A model generated the notes under the pieces. It searched no databases. It was not told the origin of the DNA and saw nothing but the letters and a program-made list of their open reading frames with translations. A DNA stretch of 64,000 bases from assembly GCF_001552195.1 (NCBI RefSeq), contig NZ_BCQS01000003.1:1010403-1074402 (forward strand). Direction: 5' to 3'. A program made the position numbers and the translations under genes. Position 1 is the stretch's first letter, and the number at the start of each line of letters is the position of its first letter. Origin of the DNA: Actinomadura latina NBRC 106108. GTDB taxonomy: Bacteria; Actinomycetota; Actinomycetes; Streptosporangiales; Streptosporangiaceae. Below, piece after piece: positions 46,105 to 53,012 of the stretch.

Positions 46105-46982
46105 AACTGAGCGTCGTCGTCCTGACCATGGGCAACCGGCCGGAGGAGCTGGCCCGCGCCGTCCGCAGCGCCCTGGAGCAGGAGCACGTGGACGTCGAGG
46201 TCGTCCTCGTCGGCAACGGCGCCGACCCCGTCGGCGGCCGCGCGGACGCCGCGCCGTTCGACGACGAGCGCGTGAAGACGCTCAGCCTCCCCACGAACCT
46301 GGGCATCCCGGGCGGACGGAACCGGGGCGTGGAGGCGTCCTGCGGCGACGTGATCCTCTTCCTGGACGACGACGGCTGGTACCGCTCCCCCCGCCTCGGC
46401 GCCCACCTGCGCGACCGGTTCTCCGCCGAACCCGACCTCGGCGTCGTCTCGTTCCGCGTCCGCGACCCGGAGGGCGGGCGCGGCGAGCGCCGGCACGTCC
46501 CCCGGCTGCGCGCGGGCGACCCGGAGCGCTCGTCCCCCGTCACGACGTTCCTCGGCGGCGCCTGCGCGATCCGCCGCGCCGCGTTCGACGCCGGCGGCGG
46601 CCTCCCCGAGGACTTCTTCTACGCCCACGAGGAGACCGACCTCGCCTGGCAGATCCTCAACGCCGGGTACCGCATCGTCTACGACGCGTCCGCGGTGATG
46701 TTCCACCCGGCCGTCCTGCCGACGCGGCACGACATGTTCTACCGCTACAACGCGCGCAACCGCGTCTGGCTGGCCCGCCGCAACCTCCCGTGGCCGCTGG
46801 CGCTCACCTACCTCGCCGTGTGGGTCGGCATGACCGTCGTCCGCGAGCGCAAGCCGAGCGCCCTCAAACCGTGGTTCAGGGGCTTCCTGGAGGGCTGGCG
46901 CAAGCCCGCCGGGCCGCGCCGCCCGATCTCCTACCGCACCGCCTGGCGGATGACCCGGACGGGGCGTCCGCCCATCATCTAG
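46101..46982 (+). CDS. Glycosyltransferase family 2 protein
   Basis: This is a 293-aa GT2/rhamnosyltransferase-like enzyme. It has KLSVVVLTMGNRPEELARAVRSALEQ, TNLGIPGGRNRGVEASCGDVILFLDDDGWY (the DDD metal motif), FLGGACAIRRAAFDAGGGLPEDFFYAHEETDLAWQILNAGYRI, and a C-terminal amphipathic or membrane-associating segment. GTG 46101 overlaps the CDP-alcohol transferase stop, so it is the last member of a four-gene unit. It probably decorates the product of that pathway. Its stop overlaps that of the convergent TetR gene. Confidence 0.88.
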   Translation: MKLSVVVLTMGNRPEELARAVRSALEQEHVDVEVVLVGNGADPVGGRADAAPFDDERVKTLSLPTNLGIPGGRNRGVEASCGDVILFLDDDGWYRSPRLGAHLRDRFSAEPDLGVVSFRVRDPEGGRGERRHVPRLRAGDPERSSPVTTFLGGACAIRRAAFDAGGGLPEDFFYAHEETDLAWQILNAGYRIVYDASAVMFHPAVLPTRHDMFYRYNARNRVWLARRNLPWPLALTYLAVWVGMTVVRERKPSALKPWFRGFLEGWRKPAGPRRPISYRTAWRMTRTGRPPII

Positions 46983-47617
46983 GGGGTCCGCACCGCCGCC
47001 AGGATCAGGTGGGTGAGTTCGGCGATGATGTCGTCGAGCGGGATGTCCTGGTCGCGGGCGGACCAGTAGTGGACGAGGTTGTTGACCGCCCCGATGACGG
47101 CGATCATGGTGAGGCGGTAGTCGCGGTCGACGGCCTCGCCGCGCCGGGCCGCCTCCCGGGCCATCGTGGTCAGCGAGTCCTCCCACCGGCCGCGCCAGCG
47201 GAAGCGGTGCTGCTCCAGGTCGGCGCTGACGCCGATGACCTCGACGAACGCGATGCGGGCCCAGCGCGGGTCGCTCGCCGTGACGGTCACGAACGCGCGG
47301 ACGGCGCCCTCGACGCGGGTACCGAGGTCGGCGTCCGCGGCCTCGGCGTAGGCGGCGGCGAGGGCCTGCGCCGCGCGCTCGTTGATGCTGCTGTGCAGTG
47401 CGGTGAGGAGCTCCTCGCGGCCGGTGAACTCCTCGTAGAAGTTGCGGGTCGACACGCTCGCCGTCGCGCACAGCCGCTCGATGGACGTCGCCGCGTAGCC
47501 GCGCGTCCCGAACAGTTCGAGCCCGGCGGCGAGCAGCCGCTCCCGCCGCTCGGCGCGGCGCTCCTCCGCCGACCGGCCGCCGTAGCTGCGTCTGGGCGCG
47601 GGGTTCCGGCCGCTCAT
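46979..47617 (-). CDS. TetR-family transcriptional regulator
   Basis: This is a 212-aa regulator with an N-terminal basic arm and the helix-turn-helix RRERLLAAGLELFGTRGYAATSIERLCATASVSTRNFYEEFTGREELLTALH, plus a C-terminal helical domain. GGAGATCG lies before ATG 47617. A TAGGCT hexamer further upstream could be its -10. It is downstream of helR in the same direction. The regulon is unknown; KstR-like half-sites elsewhere in the window are candidate targets but no link is shown. Confidence 0.88.
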   Translation of the reverse strand: MSGRNPAPRRSYGGRSAEERRAERRERLLAAGLELFGTRGYAATSIERLCATASVSTRNFYEEFTGREELLTALHSSINERAAQALAAAYAEAADADLGTRVEGAVRAFVTVTASDPRWARIAFVEVIGVSADLEQHRFRWRGRWEDSLTTMAREAARRGEAVDRDYRLTMIAVIGAVNNLVHYWSARDQDIPLDDIIAELTHLILAAVRTP

Positions 47618-47750
47618 CGATCTCCGTTCACCCGGGCGAAAGGGGGCATCGTCAGCCTAACCCGCGCGGACGGGCATTTATCCCTCGCGCGCCGCCTCCC
47701 GCAGCCGGGCGGCGGTGTCGCGGGCAGGGCAGATCGGCGATGGGCGTGAC

Positions 47751-50294
47751 TCAGCCGGTCAGCAGCGTGTCGCGCCATTCGGGATCGGCGGTGAGCACGG
47801 TCAGCCGCTGCGTCGCACGGGACACCGCCACGTAGAGGACGCGCATCCCGCGCGGCGACTGCGCGGCGACGGTCTCCGGCGCCACGATCACGGCCGCGTC
47901 GAACTCCAGCCCCTTGGCCTCCAGCACGTCCAGAACCTGGACGCGCTCCGGCAGTCCCTCCCCGAGCCTCTCCCGGTCGGCCGCCGTCCACGCCGCACTC
48001 CCGCCGTCCGCCGTGGTCGTGCCGGTCGTGCCGGTCGTGCTGGTGGGGTCGTCGAAGAGGGAGGTCTGGGTGGTGGCGGGCGGTGGCGGAAGCGGTGTGG
48101 GCGATGGCCGGGACTCGTCCGAGGCCATGGGGACGATGACGCCGATGGTGCCCTCGACCTGGTCCAGGAGCCGTTCGGTCGCCTGGCGGGCGGCGGCGGC
48201 CAGGTCAGGCTCGGGGACTACGCGGACGATCGGGTCGATTCCCGACGTGCGGACGGCGCGGGCCGGACGGGCTTCGGGAAGGGCGCGGGCGAGGACGCGG
48301 GCCGAAACGGCGGCGATCTCGGTGGAGTTGCGGTAGTTCGTCGTGAGTTCGTACTCGTGCCGCATCCGAGGCGCCGGCTTGCGGGCGCGGCGGCGGCCAC
48401 GGGACGGCCTCTCGCCGCCGAGGGCGGTCTCCATGGCCCGGCGGGCGGCGCCGAGGTCCTCCCAGGCGCTCTGGGCCGGGTCCTCGACGATGGTCCAGCT
48501 GGCCTGCCGGCCGCGGCGGCCGAGCATGCGCCATTGCATGGGGGAGAGGTCCTGCGCCTCGTCCACGACGATGTGCGCGTACTCGGGGCGCTCCTCGATC
48601 ACGCCGTCGTCCACGCGGCGGGAGCGTTCGAGGCGCTCCATGGACGTGGTCAGCTCCTGCATCTCCGGCTCCCACGTCTCGTCCACGACCTCCTCGCCGG
48701 TGAGGATGTTGACGCCGTCCACGACGAACGGGTCCTCCTCGGACGGGGCCTTCCGGCGCCGGGACGGGCGGGGCGGCGAGCCGAGCAGCGCGTCGAGCTC
48801 GTCCAGGAGCGCGACGTCCTGGTAGCTGAGCGGGGCGCCGCCGGCCCAGGACGCGGCGAGCGGGTCGATGTCGGCGCGGTCGACGTCGCGGCCGGCGGCG
48901 CGGCGGAGGCGGGCCGGGGCGCCGAGCGAGCGCAGGACGTCCAGGGGGCGGCGGATCGGCCACCACGCGACGAGGAAGTCGGTGAACGCGCGCTGCTCGC
49001 GGACGCGGGCGTCGAACTGCGCGCGCTTGGGGTCGCCGTTCTGCCGGCCGCGGGCGGGCTCGTCGTCGAGGGAGGCGAGGCCGTCGGCGGCCAGGATCGC
49101 GTTCCACAGGCCCGCTTCGGCGCTCTCCTCGGCCTCGGCCGCCTCGGGTCCGCCGACGTCGTTGAAGCGGCCCCAGAGTGCGTCCAGGAGCATCTCGGCG
49201 GCCCGCCCGCGCGCCGCGTTCACGCTGCCGCGGCTGCGCCGGTGGAGGTCGTTCCGGATCCGGTCGAGGCGGTTCCGGTCGAGCGTGACGACGACGCCCT
49301 TGAACACGACGCGCAGCTCGTCGGGGGCGCCCGGCGCGTGGTCGGCGACGGCGCGGCGCAGCACGTGCACCATCGCGTCCGCGCCCTTGACGCGGGCGAG
49401 CCGCGGCGGGTCGTGGACGGTCGCCGTGACCCCGTCGACGAGGTCGCCGAGCGAGCGCAGCGTCGCCGAACCCTCGCCGAGGGACGGCAGCACCCGCTCG
49501 ATGTAGGCGGTGAACCGCCGGTTCGGGCCGATCACGAGGACGCCGCGCGACCCGAACCGGCGCCGGTGCCGGAACAGCAGGTAGGCGACGCGGTGCAGCG
49601 CGACGGCGGTCTTGCCGGTGCCGGGGGCGCCGCGCACCAGGACGGTCCCGTCGGCGGGGGCGCGGATCACCTCGTCCTGCTCCCGCTGGATCGTCGCGAC
49701 GATGTCGCGCATCGCGCCCTCGCGGGTGCGGGCGAGCGAGGCGAGGAACGCGCCGTCGCCGACGATCGTCATGCCGTCGGCCGCGTCCGGGTCGAGGAGG
49801 TCGTCCTCCAGGTCGACGACGGTGTGCCCGCGCGAGTGCAGGACGCGGCGGCGGACGACGCCGCGCGGGTCCTCGGGGGTGGCGCGGTAGAAGTCCTCGG
49901 CGGCGGGCGCCCGCCAGTCGATCACGAGCGAGTCGTGCTCGCTGGTGCGCACGCCGATGCGCCCGATGTAGCGGACCTCCGCGGCCGCCTGTTCACCCGC
50001 CGCCTGTTCACCGGGCAGCAGGTCGAGCCGGCCGAAGACCAGGCCGTCGTCGGCGATGTCGAGGGCCTGGGCGCGCAGCGACGCCTGGTGGACCATGGCG
50101 TCGCGGTCCACGAGCGAGGCCTTGGTGCCGGCGAGCGACTGCCGGAAGCCCTCGCGGATCATGGCCTGCGCGTCGGCGCGCATCTCCTCCAGCCGGGCGT
50201 AGGCGATGTCGACGTAGCGCTGCTCGGCGGCGATCTCTTGATCCTTCACCGTGCCGCCGGGACCGGTCGGCCGCCCGGTGACCTGGGACGACAT
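47751..50294 (-). CDS. helR: HelR/HelD-like RNA polymerase recycling motor ATPase
   Basis: This 847-aa superfamily-1 (UvrD-like) ATPase of the HelD class dislodges RNA polymerase, and in some actinobacteria HelR protects against rifamycins. It has an N-terminal coiled-coil arm (QEIAAEQRYVDIAYARLEEMRADAQAM), a GRLD/RIGV RNAP-binding-like region, Walker A VRGAPGTGKTAVALHRVAYLL, HIVVDEAQDLSPMQWRMLGRRG (Walker B), NYRNSTEIAAVSARVL, and a C-terminal LDVLEAKGLEFDAAVIVAPE...RGMRVLYVAVSRATQRLTVL. Two low-complexity linkers are present. ATG 50294 has GAGGAG upstream. I saw no rifamycin-associated element in its promoter. Confidence 0.9.
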   Translation of the reverse strand: MSSQVTGRPTGPGGTVKDQEIAAEQRYVDIAYARLEEMRADAQAMIREGFRQSLAGTKASLVDRDAMVHQASLRAQALDIADDGLVFGRLDLLPGEQAAGEQAAAEVRYIGRIGVRTSEHDSLVIDWRAPAAEDFYRATPEDPRGVVRRRVLHSRGHTVVDLEDDLLDPDAADGMTIVGDGAFLASLARTREGAMRDIVATIQREQDEVIRAPADGTVLVRGAPGTGKTAVALHRVAYLLFRHRRRFGSRGVLVIGPNRRFTAYIERVLPSLGEGSATLRSLGDLVDGVTATVHDPPRLARVKGADAMVHVLRRAVADHAPGAPDELRVVFKGVVVTLDRNRLDRIRNDLHRRSRGSVNAARGRAAEMLLDALWGRFNDVGGPEAAEAEESAEAGLWNAILAADGLASLDDEPARGRQNGDPKRAQFDARVREQRAFTDFLVAWWPIRRPLDVLRSLGAPARLRRAAGRDVDRADIDPLAASWAGGAPLSYQDVALLDELDALLGSPPRPSRRRKAPSEEDPFVVDGVNILTGEEVVDETWEPEMQELTTSMERLERSRRVDDGVIEERPEYAHIVVDEAQDLSPMQWRMLGRRGRQASWTIVEDPAQSAWEDLGAARRAMETALGGERPSRGRRRARKPAPRMRHEYELTTNYRNSTEIAAVSARVLARALPEARPARAVRTSGIDPIVRVVPEPDLAAAARQATERLLDQVEGTIGVIVPMASDESRPSPTPLPPPPATTQTSLFDDPTSTTGTTGTTTADGGSAAWTAADRERLGEGLPERVQVLDVLEAKGLEFDAAVIVAPETVAAQSPRGMRVLYVAVSRATQRLTVLTADPEWRDTLLTG

Positions 50295-50321
50295 GCAGGC
50301 TGCTCCTCGGACGTGTGTCGC

Positions 50322-50340
50322 GCCGGGGACGTCCCCCGGC
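50322..50340. terminator. GC-rich hairpin between SDR gene and helR
   Basis: A GCCGGGG-ACGTC-CCCCGGC inverted repeat lies in the 90-bp gap between the SDR stop and the helR start, both on the minus strand. It is probably a terminator for the upstream pair, though it may also shape the helR leader. A smaller CCCC-CGGA-GGGG hairpin lies next to it. Confidence 0.5.
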
Positions 50341-50384
50341 CCCCCGGAGGGGCGAAGGAGACAGCTTAATCGGTCGGCCCCGGT

Positions 50385-51014
50385 TCAGCGCGGGGCGGCC
50401 GTCCGGGCGAGCGGGCGGCGTCCGCGCCGGGGGCGGACGTGCAGGTCGCCGGGCGGGCGGGCGAGCGAGCGGTCCACCGCGTCGAGGACGAGGCGCGCCG
50501 GGGTCTCATCGTCCAGGTGGACGCACCGGATCGTCACCCCGCGCCCGCCGTGCTCCGTGAACAGGGCCTCGGCGTACGCGGCGACGGCCCCGGACGCGGC
50601 GGTCGTCGCGCCGGGCTCCGGCGGCGGGGCGCAGAGGATCAGCTCGCCGGCGCCGCGCTCCAGCATGCCGGGCAGCGTGGCGCGTACGACGTGCATGGTG
50701 CCGTACACGTCCGTGCTGAGAACCTGTTTCACTTCGGCGGGCGGTTGCTCGAGCACGGGCGCGGCCGGCGCGATCACGGCGGCGTGCACGACCCGGTGCA
50801 CGGGACCGATCACCGCCAGGACGTCCACGACGGCCTTGGGGTCGGTGACGTCGCAGGTCCGCACGTGCATGTTGGGCGATCGCAGCGCGGTCTCCGCCAG
50901 GCCCGCCTCGTCGACGTCCACCGCGACGACGTCCCAGGCCGCCGCCGCGAGCCGCCGCGCGGCCGCCGCGCCGAGCCCGCCCGCCGCGCCCGTGACCAGC
51001 GCCGTCCGCTTCAC
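50385..51014 (-). CDS. Divergent short-chain dehydrogenase/reductase-like protein
   Basis: This is a 209-aa protein with an intact N-terminal Rossmann motif (RTALVTGAAGGLGAAAARRLA) and the CDVTD region of SDRs. The usual Tyr-x3-Lys active site is not intact: the aligned segment reads AAYAEALF (Tyr-x3-Leu), and the catalytic Ser region is replaced by LCAPPPEP. It may therefore bind nucleotide without classical activity. The C-terminus is Arg-rich. GTG 51014 overlaps the preceding gene by GTGA and has GAGGAGG upstream. Confidence 0.75.
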   Translation of the reverse strand: MKRTALVTGAAGGLGAAAARRLAAAAWDVVAVDVDEAGLAETALRSPNMHVRTCDVTDPKAVVDVLAVIGPVHRVVHAAVIAPAAPVLEQPPAEVKQVLSTDVYGTMHVVRATLPGMLERGAGELILCAPPPEPGATTAASGAVAAYAEALFTEHGGRGVTIRCVHLDDETPARLVLDAVDRSLARPPGDLHVRPRRGRRPLARTAAPR

Positions 51015-51745
51015 CGGCGCACCTCCTCGGCGCCGTCGAAGACCATCCGCAGATGCCCGACCGTGCTGCTGCTCAGCGCCCGCGCGCGATCCAGCCCCAG
51101 TCCCCGCAGTTCCTCGGCCACCGGGTGGTCGCCCAGGACGACCTTCGCCCCGCCCGGACGCGTCCGCACGTCGGACGGCGTCAGCGTCCACGGCGTCCGG
51201 CGCGTGACGCCGTCCATGCAGGAGTAGGCGTCGACCTTCGGCGCGGCGGTGCTCCCCGGCATCGGCACGCCCGGCTTCACCGCGATCTCGATCGCCGTCC
51301 TCCCGCCGAGCCGCACCGCGCACCGCTTGACGCGCCCGGCCAGGTCCATGGGGATGTCGGCGATCTCCTTGGGGAACCCCCAGATCGTCCGCCCGGCCTC
51401 CAGCGTGAACTCCTGGTTGACCGGCAGCCAGTGGATGAACGCCCCGACGCCGCGCAGCCGTCCGCGCATCCCGGCGGGCGCGGGGCCGGGCGGGCGCACC
51501 AGGAACGCGACGGCGAACTCGTGGTAGGGCCCGAGGTCTCCGTCCGCGTACCGGACGAAGGCCAGCGAGCAGACCGCCCGGCCGGGCAGCGGCTCGGCGA
51601 CGTCCAGCCCGGAGTAGGCGATGACGGCCTGGGCGGCGCGGGCGGGCACGGCGAACATCGCCGACGCCACGGCGGCGTCGCGGATCCGCACCGGAAGGGT
51701 GACCCGCTCGCCCTGGATCGCATGCGCTTGCACGGTGCTTGTCAC
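51011..51745 (-). CDS. Acetoacetate decarboxylase-family protein
   Basis: This is a 244-aa protein of the ADC family: CSLAFVRYADGDLGPYHEFAVAFLV, GAFIHWLPVNQEFTLEAGRTIWGFPKEIADI and a C-terminal HPVAEELRGLGL. Classical acetoacetate decarboxylase has adjacent lysines at the PKK position; here the motif is PKE, so the Schiff-base Lys is retained but its neighbour is Glu. It may be a lyase or hydratase-type relative and not a true decarboxylase. The start is probably GTG 51745, just downstream of a KstR-like palindrome. It is coupled to the SDR-like gene by overlapping stop/start. Confidence 0.78.
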   Translation of the reverse strand: MTSTVQAHAIQGERVTLPVRIRDAAVASAMFAVPARAAQAVIAYSGLDVAEPLPGRAVCSLAFVRYADGDLGPYHEFAVAFLVRPPGPAPAGMRGRLRGVGAFIHWLPVNQEFTLEAGRTIWGFPKEIADIPMDLAGRVKRCAVRLGGRTAIEIAVKPGVPMPGSTAAPKVDAYSCMDGVTRRTPWTLTPSDVRTRPGGAKVVLGDHPVAEELRGLGLDRARALSSSTVGHLRMVFDGAEEVRR

Positions 51746-51754
51746 ACCGCTTAG

Positions 51755-51768
51755 TAGAACAGGTTCTC
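51755..51768. promoter_or_regulatory. KstR-like palindrome upstream of the ADC-family gene
   Basis: TAGAAC-AG-GTTCTC matches the KstR consensus (TnnAACnnGTTnnA) at all but the last conserved base. It sits 10-23 bp upstream of the GTG start, where a repressor would block transcription. The same TAGAAC half-site occurs before the thioesterase gene at 37.8 kb. Confidence 0.6.
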
Positions 51769-51791
51769 GTTTTGCTGCCAAGAACCGGGGC

Positions 51792-52289
51792 CTACCGCTT
51801 CTCGGCGGCCGTCCGGATCCGGTCGAGGGTGGCGCGCATGCCCGCGCGGTTCACGGCCGCGCGCCGCTCCGCCGGGACGCCGGTGAAGACCTTGCCGAGC
51901 ACCGAGACGAACTTCGCGCCCCGGCCGTCGCGGCGCAGGTCCTCCCAGTACTCGGTGAGCCGCGTCCGGGGCGCGGACGGGCCGTCCGAGACGTCCTCGA
52001 CGCGGTACCCCCACAACGCCACCGGTACCCCGAAGCTCGACACCCGGAACGCGAACGCCGTGCCGGGCACCGCCGCGGTCACCTGGCACGTGGTGAACCA
52101 CACACGCCACCCGATGCGGTTGAACCCGACGAACCTCGTGTCCGGCCCGATCGTCCGCCCGCGCACCCAGATGGCGAACACCTCGGGGCTCCACTCGCCC
52201 ATCCGCCGCAGATCGGCGACGGCCGCGTACACCTCGCCGGGCTCCGCCGCGACGGCGACGCTCTCCTCGACCACCCACTCCCGCTCCAT
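51792..52289 (-). CDS. SRPBCC (START/Bet v1-fold) family protein
   Basis: This is a 165-aa protein starting MEREWVVEESVAVAAEPGEVYAAVADLRRMGEWSPEV, the standard opening of polyketide-cyclase-like/SRPBCC proteins. It continues with FNRIGWRVWFTTCQVTAAVPGTAFAFRVS and LTEYWEDLR and a C-terminal helix. The fold forms a hydrophobic pocket for lipids or polyketide-like ligands; no catalytic residues can be assigned. ATG 52289 corresponds to the fold start. It is codirectional with the ADC/SDR pair but separated by 46 bp that contains the KstR-like site. Confidence 0.85.
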   Translation of the reverse strand: MEREWVVEESVAVAAEPGEVYAAVADLRRMGEWSPEVFAIWVRGRTIGPDTRFVGFNRIGWRVWFTTCQVTAAVPGTAFAFRVSSFGVPVALWGYRVEDVSDGPSAPRTRLTEYWEDLRRDGRGAKFVSVLGKVFTGVPAERRAAVNRAGMRATLDRIRTAAEKR

Positions 52290-52321
52290 GCACCGATCAT
52301 CCCACCCCCGTGACCGTCCGG

Positions 52322-52918
52322 TCATAGCAGGTGGGCGTACTCCGTCCGCCAGGACGCGTACCAGGCCCTGAACCAGGGGTGGGGCGCGGTCAGCGGGACG
52401 ATGTAGGTGAGGGTCTCGGCGTAGTAGCGGCGCTGGAAGTCCGGGGGCATGTCGCCGAGGGTCTGGACGTTGCTCACGCGGTCGGCGAGCTTCACCTGGA
52501 CGGCCTCGGCCGGGGCGTCACCGAGGCGGCGCAGGTAGGCGGCCTTGGCGGCGCGCTTGGCCTGGCGTCCGGCGCCGGCTGCGGGCGGCTTGGTGACCCA
52601 GTCGACCAGTTCGGCGACCTCCGCGCCGAACTCGGCCTCCACGTCCGCCAGGGTCGCGGGGGTGTCCTCGACGACGTCGTGCAGGATCGCGGCGGTCAGC
52701 ACGGCCGGTGTGGTCACCCCGGCCCCGCGCACCAGGACTTCGAGGGCCTCCAGCAGATGCTCGACGTAGGGTGCGCCCGTGGGACGCTTCTGATCGCCGT
52801 GCCACTGCCGCGCGGCGGCGACGGCCGCGCCCAGCGCGTCCACGTCGACCGGCGCACCGGACGCGGCGATGTCCGCACGGACCGTGTCCCAGGAGTGCCA
52901 GCGGGTGAAGACCTCCAC
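52322..52918 (-). CDS. MESH1-like HD-domain nucleotide (ppGpp/NADPH) pyrophosphohydrolase
   Basis: This 198-aa protein matches the hydrolase half of RelA/SpoT only. It has WHGDQKRPTGAPYVEHLLEALEVL, AAILHDVVEDTPATLADVEAEFG (HD at His80/Asp81), and VQVKLADRVSNVQTLGDMP. There is no synthetase, TGS or ACT domain, so it resembles small alarmone hydrolases of the MESH1 type, which cleave (p)ppGpp or NADPH. Length fits. It is divergent from the PQQ-propeller gene. Which substrate is used cannot be told from sequence. Confidence 0.85.
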   Translation of the reverse strand: MEVFTRWHSWDTVRADIAASGAPVDVDALGAAVAAARQWHGDQKRPTGAPYVEHLLEALEVLVRGAGVTTPAVLTAAILHDVVEDTPATLADVEAEFGAEVAELVDWVTKPPAAGAGRQAKRAAKAAYLRRLGDAPAEAVQVKLADRVSNVQTLGDMPPDFQRRYYAETLTYIVPLTAPHPWFRAWYASWRTEYAHLL

Positions 52919-53012
52919 GGTTCGACTCCGTTCTGTCGCGCCCGGCGCCTCTCACACGGCATGGTGGGTGTCGTCCCAGACACAGTAATCAGCGGGAGGA
53001 GGCGGCGCGGTA

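Noticed and set aside
50295..50384. Rifamycin-associated element upstream of helR
   Set aside because: I looked for the 19-bp inverted repeat known from Streptomyces and saw only unrelated GC hairpins.
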